Counted from the first letter of the stretch, positions 46,140-55,653 are shown. The stretch is 64,000 nt of DNA from MED-G105 sp039025235 (GCA_039025235.1 JBCCOS010000008.1:168947-232946), one strand, 5' to 3'. Numbers and translations are program-made. The notes: generated by a model from the letters alone, not told the origin.

Positions 46140-47159
46140 CTATTTCTGGACGAGTTCAACGCGCCTGTTTTTTTCACGCCCACTGTCAGAGGTGTTTGAA
46201 AATACAGGGACAAGCGGCCCTATACCATGGGCTTCGAGCCTTTCAGCGGCAACCCCATAATCCTGCATCAGCGCGTTACGCACTGACATTGCACGATCAG
46301 CTGAGAGTTTTCGATTATATGCATACGTGCCGGTCGCGTCTGTGTGGCCAACGACATAGAAGGCCTTATCCGTCCCGTTAAGAAATTTCGCGATTTCCTC
46401 GAGCGCTGGCTTTGACTGAGGTTTCAGCGTTGCTTTGTCATGGTCGAACATAAGACCGTATAAAACCGTGCGTCCAAGTTCTTCCATGTCCTTGCCCATC
46501 GCATCAGCGTTCGCCGTGACTAAACCCGTTTCAGCTTCTTTGGTTTCGACGATATCGATCAGTGCCGCAACTTCCTCCGAAGAGTGCTGCATTATTGTCA
46601 GCGTAATATAAATCGTATCGTCGGCCCGTTTCTTCCGGGCGACCACAGCACCTGAACCGCCCGATGACGCTGTTCCTGCCCTCATCTTGTTCGCCGCTCC
46701 GCCACCAGACCAAGGATTCATTCGAAAAACGACACTATTCCAATTGCCTCCGCCCACGTCCTTTTTCACATTGCTCTCGGTAAAGACGCCTTCCACAATG
46801 ATTTCAAAACCCGCTTCTTTCAGTGCGTCGGAGTAGTTCTTCCAGACTTCCGAGTGGGTGCGTTCTCCTTTCAGCGAATAGAAATTACGCGTGACGCGGC
46901 CCTCGGCGTCAATTACGTCACTAATAATACGATAGCCGGTGACAGGTCCGGCAGCCACTTTATACGGCATATAGTTCTGGACCGTACACCATTCGAGTAC
47001 CGAGCCCGGATAGCGTGTGACAGCGGGATGGTCGTTGCATCCATCCGCATCTTGAGCGAGCACTGGTGTTAGACTGCCTACGCCAAGAAGAAAGGCAAAA
47101 ACGCGTATTACCTGTCTCAAACTACTCTCTCCCCATTTCACCTCGAACAGTGCTTTCAC
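46140..47159 (-). CDS. OmpA-family peptidoglycan-binding protein
   Basis: 339 residues, GTG start, signal peptide to LAQ (about 36). The first 230 residues are a domain of unknown type (CNDHPAVTRYPGSVLEWC; repeated beta/alpha segments). The C-terminal OmpA domain (about 235-339) has FDHDKATLKPQSKPALEEIA, FYVVGHTDATGTYAYNRKLS and GREKNRRVELV, the diaminopimelate-binding residues Asp and Arg included. It probably tethers outer membrane or periplasmic components to peptidoglycan. Same strand as the unknown membrane protein upstream (66 bp gap). Confidence 0.9.
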   Translation of the reverse strand: MKALFEVKWGESSLRQVIRVFAFLLGVGSLTPVLAQDADGCNDHPAVTRYPGSVLEWCTVQNYMPYKVAAGPVTGYRIISDVIDAEGRVTRNFYSLKGERTHSEVWKNYSDALKEAGFEIIVEGVFTESNVKKDVGGGNWNSVVFRMNPWSGGGAANKMRAGTASSGGSGAVVARKKRADDTIYITLTIMQHSSEEVAALIDIVETKEAETGLVTANADAMGKDMEELGRTVLYGLMFDHDKATLKPQSKPALEEIAKFLNGTDKAFYVVGHTDATGTYAYNRKLSADRAMSVRNALMQDYGVAAERLEAHGIGPLVPVFSNTSDSGREKNRRVELVQK

Positions 47160-47225
47160 GGTTTTGAAATATCGGGCATCACCCTTGAAATAGCGAGGAA
47201 ATTGCCACCTTAACCATCAATCACT

Positions 47226-48110
47226 TTAGAACCAATAAGACTTCTGTAATCGCTGGAGGAATAAGGGGCGCGACGATGGTTTCATATTAATACGCCACTT
47301 CGTCAGTTGGCCAAGTTTAGCGATTGTGGAGGTTTCATTTATTTCGTATCCATCAAGCTCGATCCGAGCATGCAAACGGCCTCGTTCGGCACGCGCTGGA
47401 ACACCAGCACGAATAACAATTTGATTACGGGAAATCTTTATATCGCCGCCCGCATTGCGGAAGAGATTATAGGTTGCGCCTGTATCTTCATTATGCAGAC
47501 GACCCCGTAATGTTCCACGGCGGATCATGGTACGGACTTCGTCGTTTGTTCCTTCAGGAAGATTTATGGTGATTTGAACATTATAAACGGCAACGCGACT
47601 GTCTTGTATCTCAGTAATCCCAACGTCTCCCGCTCGGAAAACGGCATCGGAAACAGATGGCTGTTGCAGTCCCGGAAGATCATCATTCGCGATGCCACTA
47701 AGACCGGCCGCAAGATCAGGCGGAATTGCAGTCATCAAAACCGCAAGCAATCCAAAACCCTGGGCAAATGCGCCTTGGCGCGTAATTGGCTGAAAGTAGA
47801 AGATCGAACCCGCGCCGATCGCAATAACACCGAGCACGACGGTCCAGAGAGGAACGTGCCCCATGCCCATTATGTGCCCCAGAGCCGATGCCCAATGGTT
47901 CAACGTAAATAGCGCGGAAGCTTCACCCTTTTGTTGAAAATCCGTAACAAGAGCAGCAACAATGCCCGTGGCCCCAGCAAGGCCAAGCCCTAACATGTCA
48001 CTGAGGCCATATTCGCCAGGCGCTTTTACGCCTCGCTTAACACCATACGGCATACCCATTCCCCAATTTAGCAACGAAACTATCGCGAGCGTATCGCCTA
48101 TTTTAAGCAA
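47226..48110 (-). CDS. Membrane protein of unknown function
   Basis: 294 residues with at least three hydrophobic helices in the first 140 residues (LSDMLGLGLAGATGIVAALV, WTVVLGVIAIGAGSIFYF) and a soluble C-terminal beta-rich domain of about 130 residues (VAVYNVQITINLPEG, GRLHARIELDGYEI). The start is unclear: TTG at 48110 is first, and the frame is open a little further upstream without ATG. No family recognised. Likely co-transcribed with the OmpA-family gene downstream. Confidence 0.7.
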   Translation of the reverse strand: MLKIGDTLAIVSLLNWGMGMPYGVKRGVKAPGEYGLSDMLGLGLAGATGIVAALVTDFQQKGEASALFTLNHWASALGHIMGMGHVPLWTVVLGVIAIGAGSIFYFQPITRQGAFAQGFGLLAVLMTAIPPDLAAGLSGIANDDLPGLQQPSVSDAVFRAGDVGITEIQDSRVAVYNVQITINLPEGTNDEVRTMIRRGTLRGRLHNEDTGATYNLFRNAGGDIKISRNQIVIRAGVPARAERGRLHARIELDGYEINETSTIAKLGQLTKWRINMKPSSRPLFLQRLQKSYWF

Positions 48111-48266
48111 AGCCCAGAATATTTTTTTAGCAATTATGTTGCGATAGCGAGGAACCGGTGGGGGTTAGCCCGGTGTAATCGAGTTATCGGTGTTTGGATA
48201 GCGTGAGACCAAAAATGAACAGAAACGTGACGCTATCGCGCGATGGCAAAGTTCCTTGTTCTCTAT

Positions 48267-49124
48267 TCACGCAATATCTTGGCCTTGGAAATCTGAATTA
48301 GTGGGGCGTGCTTTACCAAAATCGACATCGAACAAGTGTTCTAGGCTAGTGCGGGAAAGGCCATGCTTTACATAATCATAGGGGGTTATGTTTAGCGCTT
48401 TTATAATCGCACGCTCAATCTGATAATCGCCCCCGGGCGCACCAAGAAGATGATTATTCTCTTTATTGTTAGTTCTCTCCTGGGACAGTGATGCCGCCGG
48501 AGCGATGTCAAAGTCGATCACATTAATACAGCCAAGGTCCTGTTCAAAAGAACTGATCGATCTTAGCCCACCGCCCGATGCCCAACCAAGAAGAATACGA
48601 TTGACGCCCTCATGTGCCACAAGCAACGCAGTTTTCCATGCAAATTCAGTTATAAGCCTCTGAATACCTTTAATAATTCTCTCTTGCGCTCCAGCGAAAG
48701 TTTCGCCGTCAGGCAAAAACCGAGCGCCTGGCTCGGCTGCGTCGTCAAAACAAAAGGCGAGCCTTGCTGCTAACTCTTCCCTCGTATCTGCTTTGATCCA
48801 ACCGCTTTTGAGTTCTTCAAAAAGGGGTTCTCCAACAACGGCACCGCCAACAAGCCGACTTTTATCTTTATTTGCCAAGACGATCTCTGCGGTTTGTGCA
48901 GTACGTGGCAAAGTCGAGTGCATCGCGATATCAAATGTGACGGGTGCTAACGCTGATGCCGCCGCCTGTGCTTGGGCTTGTCCCTCTTCGGTTAAGGAAA
49001 CCATTCGAGGGTCCGTCATTTTTGGGTCGAAATAGTCCACATGACCATGGCGCATTAGATAAACACGCCGACGCCCAGCAATTTTAATGGTCGTCTTTCG
49101 ATTATTCTTCTCGATATCTGTCAT
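48267..49124 (-). CDS. Histidine phosphatase family protein
   Basis: 285 residues. The catalytic RHG motif is in RRVYLMRHGHVDYF (phosphohistidine about residue 26) with SLTEEGQAQAQAAASAL after it, an Arg in STLPRTAQTAE and the second catalytic His in LLVAHEGVNRILL. It belongs to the phosphoglycerate mutase-like superfamily; the substrate could be a sugar phosphate, nucleotide or cobalamin intermediate, and no neighbour clarifies this. Confidence 0.88.
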   Translation of the reverse strand: MTDIEKNNRKTTIKIAGRRRVYLMRHGHVDYFDPKMTDPRMVSLTEEGQAQAQAAASALAPVTFDIAMHSTLPRTAQTAEIVLANKDKSRLVGGAVVGEPLFEELKSGWIKADTREELAARLAFCFDDAAEPGARFLPDGETFAGAQERIIKGIQRLITEFAWKTALLVAHEGVNRILLGWASGGGLRSISSFEQDLGCINVIDFDIAPAASLSQERTNNKENNHLLGAPGGDYQIERAIIKALNITPYDYVKHGLSRTSLEHLFDVDFGKARPTNSDFQGQDIA

Positions 49125-49673
49125 ACAAGCGGCCTCAGTTTCGAATATATTAGCGTCACCACAAGGGCTATAATCATTGGAATGTTTTGCAACCTTTGAT
49201 TGTATCTCATCGAATTTAATTTCGGGCGAAGACGATAATAATGATCATTAAGAATGATATTTTTGCCCGTCATTTCTAAGCATTAAAGAGTGGAAACTTT
49301 AACCGGCCGCAGAAGCCACCTTGGCGAACAAAGAAACAACTTCTCGTTATGAAAACCGTCCTTGCCATTGAGGAAAGCCAACCGTTAACCGCGTTTTTGC
49401 ATCCGTTGCTCTGCCCTCACCCCAGATTAAAACAACGGACAACAGACGAAATAGTGCTGTTTCCCAGGTTGCTCAAATGCAAGCAAAAATGGAAAACGCT
49501 CACGGCACACAATTCTTTTACAGGTAAAACTGGTCTTTTTACGGTTAAAACTGGGGTATTTTTGCCATATCAAACTCAATTATTGCGGTAGTTGGCGCGT
49601 TGAAGTCAGAAATTCGTCTCGCATCTCTGGTCGTTAAATGGTACCAATTGTGCGTACTGAGGTGGGAATTTTA
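49125..49673. other. Spacer upstream of the TPR-VanY gene
   Basis: Contains an 80-codon plus-strand frame (49349-49591) with no ribosome-binding site, judged non-coding. Just before the next gene an imperfect direct repeat occurs (GGTAAAACTGGTCTTTTTAC then GGTTAAAACTGGGGTATTTT, 49522-49561), possibly a regulatory element. Confidence 0.35.
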
Positions 49674-51476
49674 ATGAGAGACGTGCTGGGGCCAATGCTC
49701 TCCCGACCATTAATCCTTTTCTCCATGGCATTTTTGTTTTTCGCCATGATTTATACGGCTGCGTTTAACGTGGCCGTGCATACAGATATCACCTCTGCAC
49801 AGAGCCGTTTCGACATTTTACGCAACGATAACCGGCCGAAGCCCGCTGCACGATACGGCAAGCGGATCATATCGATGCGAGAAAAGGACGGCGAAAACGA
49901 AAATACGCTTGCCCCTTTAAAAGCCCAACTTGCGGAAACTTATGTCGCCGCGAGAAACTTCAGAAATGCCGCTGTTTATTACGGCGAGGCTTTATCGACA
50001 CCATGGGCTAAGTCCCTTGATTCTTTAGATAGAGCCGTTCTCGAAGACCATTTAGCAAGGGCGCTTATTGCCGATAGATCATTGAAAGAAGGGGTCAAAG
50101 TTTATGCCGTATTTTTACGGCGCTCCGGCGACCACGCGGCCGGAGCCGTTGGAGATCAAAATTCTCGATTAGAAGATTTTTACGCTGATTCAATCTCCAA
50201 AGCGGCGCGACATTTTGCAGACGCTTTGCGTCCCATGGGAAACCCTGAGTATTTTGATGGAAACAAGACGCAGAAACTCGCTGCGGCTCTAGATATGACA
50301 GAGCTTGGGGCGTTTTATTCGACGCGTAGTGATGATTTGTATGCTGCAGCCGGCCTGCTCGCCACAGCATATACACTGCGCCGCGAGACCCTTGGCGGCA
50401 ATCACGAAGGCACTGTGCAAGCCGCTCTTTTGCTTGGCCCGGTCTACCGTAAACTCGGGCGCCTCAAAGATGCTGAAACTATTTACCTCGAAGCCTTCCA
50501 TGCTCAGGAAAAGGCGAAAGGATCAAATAGTCCGGAACTCAGTTTATATATCCGGCTATTGGCCGGGATTTATGAGGAACAGGGACGCGCAACAGAGGCA
50601 CAGGCGCTTTACGTCCATATCCGAGATCTCTTCCAAGATGCCTTTGGCGCGCAACGATATTCGGCGAACCGCGGCCGAGATCGCAGTTTGGATGTTGACC
50701 GGCCAGTATCCCAGTATTTCCTTCTTGATGCAGACTATAAACCTAAAGACCTGGTCAAGGCGGCGCTCTACTCCATCCCGTTATCGAAACCACCTAATAT
50801 TGATGAGATGAAGTTGCGATTAGCTGCCGATATCGGTGATCAAACCGACCCAAGGGAAGAAAACTTACCCGCGCGGCTCGCTCAATTAATGTCATTGTGC
50901 CAATCAGAAACCGGAGAGCATCTTTCGTTACGATCAGGTTTTCGATCTTATCAGACCCAACACGCACTGCATGTCCGCCTCGCCCATCGCGGTACGGTGG
51001 TTCCCGCGGGTATGTCGGAGCATCAGCTTGGACTGGCTGCGGATATCGATGTTAGCGGCCGCCTCATGCGCCAAAGCGATCAGTCTTTTCGATGCTTTGA
51101 AGAGAATGCGTTTCGGTTTGGGTTCATTCTCACCTATCCACCCGGAAATGATTATTTACCAACCAACGATTCGTTTGAGCCGTGGCATTGGCGTTATGTC
51201 GGTATTCAAACGGCCCGGCTTTACCGAGAGGCCGGTCCGCTCAATAAGCCACAGGAATTTCTAGCAGCACTTACATGTTACGAAGACCGTGCCGCGGCGG
51301 GCAACTTTGCAATTGCCGGTGAGCCAGATGTTTGCCTAATCGGGAGTGCAAAAGATGATAAAAAACTGGCTGACACTGGGAGAGCTGGTTCTGACGTCTC
51401 GGCCTTAACGCCAACCAACCTCATTTCGGCAAGCACGAAAGCGTCAGTTTCAAAACTACGAAATGGCGGTCGGTGA
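49674..51476 (+). CDS. TPR protein with C-terminal VanY-type D-Ala-D-Ala carboxypeptidase domain
   Basis: 600 residues from the ATG at 49674, chosen over the ATG at 49638 because GAGGTGG lies seven nucleotides upstream. One N-terminal transmembrane segment (PLILFSMAFLFFAMIYTAAF). Helical repeats of TPR type fill about 65-330 (AAVYYGEALS, GPVYRKLGRLKDAETIYLEA). The C-terminal M15 domain has the zinc ligands in SEHQLGLAADID (His450, Asp457) and EPWHWRYVG (His505). It is anchored in the inner membrane facing the periplasm and should cleave D-Ala from peptidoglycan stems. Confidence 0.87.
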   Translation: MRDVLGPMLSRPLILFSMAFLFFAMIYTAAFNVAVHTDITSAQSRFDILRNDNRPKPAARYGKRIISMREKDGENENTLAPLKAQLAETYVAARNFRNAAVYYGEALSTPWAKSLDSLDRAVLEDHLARALIADRSLKEGVKVYAVFLRRSGDHAAGAVGDQNSRLEDFYADSISKAARHFADALRPMGNPEYFDGNKTQKLAAALDMTELGAFYSTRSDDLYAAAGLLATAYTLRRETLGGNHEGTVQAALLLGPVYRKLGRLKDAETIYLEAFHAQEKAKGSNSPELSLYIRLLAGIYEEQGRATEAQALYVHIRDLFQDAFGAQRYSANRGRDRSLDVDRPVSQYFLLDADYKPKDLVKAALYSIPLSKPPNIDEMKLRLAADIGDQTDPREENLPARLAQLMSLCQSETGEHLSLRSGFRSYQTQHALHVRLAHRGTVVPAGMSEHQLGLAADIDVSGRLMRQSDQSFRCFEENAFRFGFILTYPPGNDYLPTNDSFEPWHWRYVGIQTARLYREAGPLNKPQEFLAALTCYEDRAAAGNFAIAGEPDVCLIGSAKDDKKLADTGRAGSDVSALTPTNLISASTKASVSKLRNGGR

Positions 51477-51757
51477 TTTGTTCAGCTGTGGAAAAAACGC
51501 CGCATTGCCCATCATTCATCTTGCCGTCATTTCATAACGCGTAATTTAGATAAGGTTGGGAGTTGGGGTGCCTGAGCGTTTTAGCGGCACGTTTTGATCT
51601 ACGCAAAAACACTAGGGCTGCTGTAGACCGAAAGGCCAAAGGCAGATTTCTTTTTTGCTCACCTTCAAAAAGTGATCATCCATCTGAGAACGTGAAAGCC
51701 ACTACACTGACGGTAAGTGTTTGTGAGGACCATCAGTGCTTCGGGGAGTAAGGAAGC

Positions 51758-51922
51758 ATGTTGGCACAAGATGATCACAGTGGGAAGGTTTGGTTAATCC
51801 TACTAACGAGGTCTCATGCGGTACGATTCTTGAAGTCTTCAAAGCAGGATGATGTTAACGCCCGCCTGAGGACCATCTTGGTCGACTGCTCTGGCCTGGC
51901 AGCCTGGCAATACGGCACCTGA
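51758..51922 (+). CDS. Possible 54-residue gene upstream of the PopA-like gene
   Basis: Small ORF, ATG at 51758 with GGGGAG nine and AAGGA three nucleotides upstream. The product starts MLAQDDHSGKVWLILLTRSH and ends LVDCSGLAAWQYGT. Its TGA is 3 nt before the ATG of the REC-REC-GGDEF-like gene, which lacks a ribosome-binding site of its own, so translational coupling is possible. No family recognised. Codons AGG and CTA are used more than in neighbours, which argues against; the call is tentative. Confidence 0.35.
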   Translation: MLAQDDHSGKVWLILLTRSHAVRFLKSSKQDDVNARLRTILVDCSGLAAWQYGT

Positions 51923-51925
51923 ACT

Positions 51926-53332
51926 ATGGTCCATGATATAAATAAACCTTTACGTGCACGAATAGCTTGGGCATCTGCTGAAAATCGATTCAGCATCCCA
52001 ACGTCGCTTAAGGTGGGGCCCGATGAAGCCCTTAAAGCGGCATTCGATAAAGCACAGTTTGGTGTTACCGTTATTCATAACGTTAACACCAATCCGACAA
52101 TCGCCTCGCGGCCATTACCTCGGGTCGATTTAGCCGTAATCGATTTACGAACAAGTCGCGCGCCCGCTTCTGATGCCGACATGCTGTTGCAAGGAATTCG
52201 GCGCACACGGCCTCTTGCCGGTATCGTCATTCTGTGCACCCCAAACATAAGTGAACACGCACGCACAAAACTCGAGCGAATAGGCGAATGTTGCTACCTA
52301 GTTGATAGTGCGGATGCTGTCGTAACGCTTGTACGCGAAAAACTTCGTGCAGCTCGTATCGCGGAGGAAGCTGGGGAGCGCTTGAAAAGTCTAGCCGCAG
52401 TCGCAAAACACGCCGCTCATACGAACAAGCATCCAAAGCGGAGCAAGCGAAAACTCCTTCTAGCAGGAACCCCTACCCCAAACGTGCTGACTCTCATCAA
52501 CGCCATGGAACCGAACGAGGTAACTTGTGTATTGTCAGCTAGCCAGGTATTGCGAGCGCTAGAAACAAAAAAATTCGACGGTATGATCTTCATGCCGACG
52601 GACAAGTCTGACCTTCTGTATGCACTTGCCCGTGCCCTGAGACGTCACCGGGAACTTTCGCAAACGCCTATTCTCGCTATTGCAGAAGACAACGATACAC
52701 TATCTGCATTTGCAACACTTGGATGTAAGACACTTGACGAACGACATCTAGCCGACGTTGCAAGAACAATTGAGACAATGGTCGAGTCTGGTTTCATGAC
52801 GGCAACATTAAGGCATTATTTACATACGACACTGAAGCCTTTACGCGATGGCAAGCATAAACAAATTGACTTTTTCGGCCACCATTTGATGCGCCTTGCC
52901 GAACGAAGCCAATCGCGCGGCAACCCTTTATCGGTTATCGCCCTTTCTGTCGCAAAACAGAAACGCCCTGTTGGCGGCAATCCACTGGCCATCGCCACGC
53001 GCATTGTTCGCGCCGAAGACTGCGTTTTAAAGCTGAGTGATGACAGCCTTATTATCATTGCACCGAATACTCTTGCCGAAGATGCCGAAAAAATTGGTGC
53101 ACGGCTATCTGGTGTCATCGATGGCCGTTCCAGCCCAATCAAGAAAAGCAACCGCCAGCACTCAGGAACGCTCTCGCAGAAGACTTTACAACGCCACGCT
53201 GCCAACAACGACTTTAGACATGGCGGCAGAGCGGCCGTCGTAGAATGGCAAACGGGTGAAACGCCTGATCAACTACTCATCCGCCTATTAGCAAACTTAA
53301 ACGACGCAAATACGTCACAAGCAGCTTTTTAA
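51926..53332 (+). CDS. PopA/PleD-like protein: two receiver-like domains and a degenerate GGDEF domain
   Basis: 468 residues, no membrane segment. REC-like domain 1 covers about 10-140 with an aspartate (Asp73) in VDLAVIDLR; REC-like domain 2 covers about 175-285, but its phosphoacceptor position holds Met223 (FDGMIFMP). The C-terminal part (about 290-410) follows GGDEF layout, with DFFGHHLMRLAER and LKLSDDSLIIIAP, where Ser-Asp-Asp-Ser-Leu (371-375) stands in place of Gly-Gly-Asp-Glu-Phe. This matches Caulobacter PopA, a catalytically dead c-di-GMP effector, in architecture. A cell-cycle or polar signalling role is inferred. Confidence 0.65.
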   Translation: MVHDINKPLRARIAWASAENRFSIPTSLKVGPDEALKAAFDKAQFGVTVIHNVNTNPTIASRPLPRVDLAVIDLRTSRAPASDADMLLQGIRRTRPLAGIVILCTPNISEHARTKLERIGECCYLVDSADAVVTLVREKLRAARIAEEAGERLKSLAAVAKHAAHTNKHPKRSKRKLLLAGTPTPNVLTLINAMEPNEVTCVLSASQVLRALETKKFDGMIFMPTDKSDLLYALARALRRHRELSQTPILAIAEDNDTLSAFATLGCKTLDERHLADVARTIETMVESGFMTATLRHYLHTTLKPLRDGKHKQIDFFGHHLMRLAERSQSRGNPLSVIALSVAKQKRPVGGNPLAIATRIVRAEDCVLKLSDDSLIIIAPNTLAEDAEKIGARLSGVIDGRSSPIKKSNRQHSGTLSQKTLQRHAANNDFRHGGRAAVVEWQTGETPDQLLIRLLANLNDANTSQAAF

Positions 53333-53399
53333 TCGGCTTACAGAATTATTAAAATGAAATGCATGCTGCTTTTGGCATTTAGATCCAACTAATACGAAT

Positions 53400-53505
53400 T
53401 AAAGCATTTCCAAGCCAAGTGTGTGCGGTTGGCGTGAAGGAAATGCGAAAAATCAACAACTTAAAGTGCCCTTCTGATTCCAATTGAAACGGAGGCGCTT
53501 TAGTT
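53400..53505. repeat. Two-hairpin intergenic repeat, family B, copy 3
   Basis: AAAGCATTTCCAAGCCAAGT paired with GGTTGGCGTGAAGGAAATGC (hairpin 1) and CTGATTCCAATTGAAACGGA (hairpin 2). It is the reverse complement of copy 22985-23095 with few changes. Lies in the gap between two convergent genes. Confidence 0.82.
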
Positions 53506-53532
53506 CTCTATGCCATTTGCAAGTTGAACACA

Positions 53533-55002
53533 TCATTCGCCACGCCCGAATAACGCACCGAAACCAACAAACCAAAAGGGTGATAAGATATAACCGGTGA
53601 CTGAGTATAAGAGCACCCATCGCGCCACAGCGCCCGCCGGTGGCCAGAAGCCTGACCCATGTGCGGCAAGCAAACCAGACGTAACAAAAAATAGCGAAAG
53701 AATAAATGTTGGTGTAGAGCGCATAGCCGCACGGGTCGCGACATCTCGAGCCTTACGCCACGGATCGCGCGCTTCGCGCCATTCAAGGACGAGCGGCGAT
53801 AAAATAGCACCCGAAAGTAACAAAGCGCATGAGGCCGCAGTCGATACGCCTTCCTCGCCATAGAGTTCAACAGGAAACCCTGAGAGCCATCGTAATGGCA
53901 TCATAAGGACGATCATCAACCCACCAAGAATTATCCCAGCACGCACTGATATGAATGCCAGCATTGCTGCAAAACCCAGGAGCGATGCTGTTAACAACTC
54001 GCCGGAATAAAGTGTCCCGACAATATCGAATGCTGTGGCAACCGTCACGATGCCAGCCATAGCAATCGCCGCTAAGCCAATATTACTCGCGAGATAGGGC
54101 CGAACCCCATCAAAGAGCTCACGAATTGTCCTGTTTCGCCTATTAAAGTGAAACGCACTATTTTCAGTATCAGGTAAAAGAGAATGGCCCGCAGCGCCGA
54201 GCATTATCGTCATCGTACATGGCACAATAATCGACGCGATCAGATTTAATAAGCCGAGCGCGGAAACGGTGTAACTAGGGTAAATTATTGTGTGAAGGCC
54301 AACGACGGGAATCGATGACAACGCCAGGAAGACAATATAAGGCGCAGCATAGCTTGCAGAACGGCCCGCAGCTTCAGCGTTGCCTGCCCCACCGGCAAAA
54401 AACGCGATATGCCTTTGGATAACCCAAGAAGATGCGCAGAAGGCGAGCGCCAATCCCATAACAACTTGAATATTAATAGCCGTCTGTCTGTCTGCCGCAG
54501 TATCAAGAAATTCGGGTGTATTACCATCGACCTGAGTTAAGGTTGAGATTGCAACCACACCAATTACGCCGACGACTGATGCAATAAAAAACAGTTGAAA
54601 TACTCGAAATCCTGGACGGAAGGCGGGGCGTGCTAGAAGCGCAATGCCAGATAACGCGAAGCCAGACTGAAGCGTGATACTTGGTTGTGCAAGATAAAAG
54701 GAGAGACCTGAAACGGCATTCCGCCAAATTGGTTCAGAAAGCGCTGCAACAATCGCTATTGATCCAATCAATGCTGGAATGAGACGCACGCCTGGCGTGA
54801 CTGCGGTGATTAACGCAGGTGCTGCAATACAAACACCCAACGAAATGAAATACCCGAAATAGGTAGAAGCATGTTCCTGTAAAATGTCGCGGCGTAACGC
54901 CAAAGCAAATAATGCCGCCACACCAATGCATGTCAGCAACGTTAAAATGACGGGTCTGTTGGCGACAAGTCGTCCAATAGGACCAAGGCGGCAGGTCGGC
55001 AA
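53533..55002 (-). CDS. Polytopic membrane protein of unknown function
   Basis: 489 residues, about 12 hydrophobic helices spread evenly, joined by short loops; one hydrophilic stretch lies near 285-310 (PDTENSAFHFNRRNRTIREL). Small-residue-rich helices (ALSGIALLARPAFRPGFRVF) suggest a transporter or a membrane sensor module, but no catalytic or sensor motif is recognised. Convergent with the PopA-like gene with a repeat in between. Confidence 0.75.
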   Translation of the reverse strand: MPTCRLGPIGRLVANRPVILTLLTCIGVAALFALALRRDILQEHASTYFGYFISLGVCIAAPALITAVTPGVRLIPALIGSIAIVAALSEPIWRNAVSGLSFYLAQPSITLQSGFALSGIALLARPAFRPGFRVFQLFFIASVVGVIGVVAISTLTQVDGNTPEFLDTAADRQTAINIQVVMGLALAFCASSWVIQRHIAFFAGGAGNAEAAGRSASYAAPYIVFLALSSIPVVGLHTIIYPSYTVSALGLLNLIASIIVPCTMTIMLGAAGHSLLPDTENSAFHFNRRNRTIRELFDGVRPYLASNIGLAAIAMAGIVTVATAFDIVGTLYSGELLTASLLGFAAMLAFISVRAGIILGGLMIVLMMPLRWLSGFPVELYGEEGVSTAASCALLLSGAILSPLVLEWREARDPWRKARDVATRAAMRSTPTFILSLFFVTSGLLAAHGSGFWPPAGAVARWVLLYSVTGYILSPFWFVGFGALFGRGE

Positions 55003-55224
55003 AAAGAATCCTCCGGACGCTAATATACGGCTTTAGCCTAAAGAGATTTGCCAGGATGATGCTACCCATTGAACGGAACAAAAGGTTCACCAGGCCTTTG
55101 ACGTGTACCGGGTCTCTCACTTCGCCATGAAAATAACGTCGACAACTAACTCAGCCCGGGTGTCATTGATCCATCATAGATGCATTGGCTGTCGCGATCA
55201 TATCCCGAGTTGAGCAATCGATAC

Positions 55225-55443
55225 CTAAGCGCGTGCGGGTAAATCCTCCTCAAGGATCGCCATATTGAATTGATAGCAGAGATCACCATCCTCATCGTCC
55301 CGAAAGATAACACCGATGAACTCCTCCCCGAGGTACACCTCAACGGAATCATCTTTCTTCGGACGGCCACGAACGTTGAATGACTCTGATCCAAATTTAG
55401 TTTTGAAATAGTCTGCTAAACGCGCAATTTCTGTAGCGTCCAT
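55225..55443 (-). CDS. DUF3126 family protein
   Basis: 72 residues from the ATG at 55443 (GGAG eight nucleotides upstream); the longer in-frame start is rejected. RPKKDDSVEVYLGEEFIGVI and DDEDGDLCYQFNMAILEEDL are the family signature. DUF3126 proteins are small, alphaproteobacteria-specific and typically lie beside cysE. Here cysE is on the same strand but 1.7 kb upstream, separated by two plus-strand genes. Function unknown. Confidence 0.87.
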   Translation of the reverse strand: MDATEIARLADYFKTKFGSESFNVRGRPKKDDSVEVYLGEEFIGVIFRDDEDGDLCYQFNMAILEEDLPARA

Positions 55444-55653
55444 AATTTGACTCCAGGTAATCACAATCTTCAAGATACATATAGAAATCCGATGATTTAG
55501 CAAACACGGTTTCTTATTCGATCTTTATCTAATCGAGCACTGTTCGGTCGCGCACTGTATTTGCAGGTGCGGCAAATTTTGCTTCCGAGCCCTATCGTTG
55601 TAGGACAACATTAGTGCAATACAGGAGGCGAATGTTCTTGAAAGGTTTTTTAA

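Noticed and set aside
49349..49591. 80-codon plus-strand frame upstream of the TPR-VanY gene
   Set aside because: No ribosome-binding site and no family; an alternative frame over the same DNA looks equally protein-like, so neither is convincing.
51540..51757. Possible structured RNA (RNase P, 6S, tmRNA or SRP RNA) upstream of the PopA-like gene
   Set aside because: None of the conserved motifs of these RNAs could be found.
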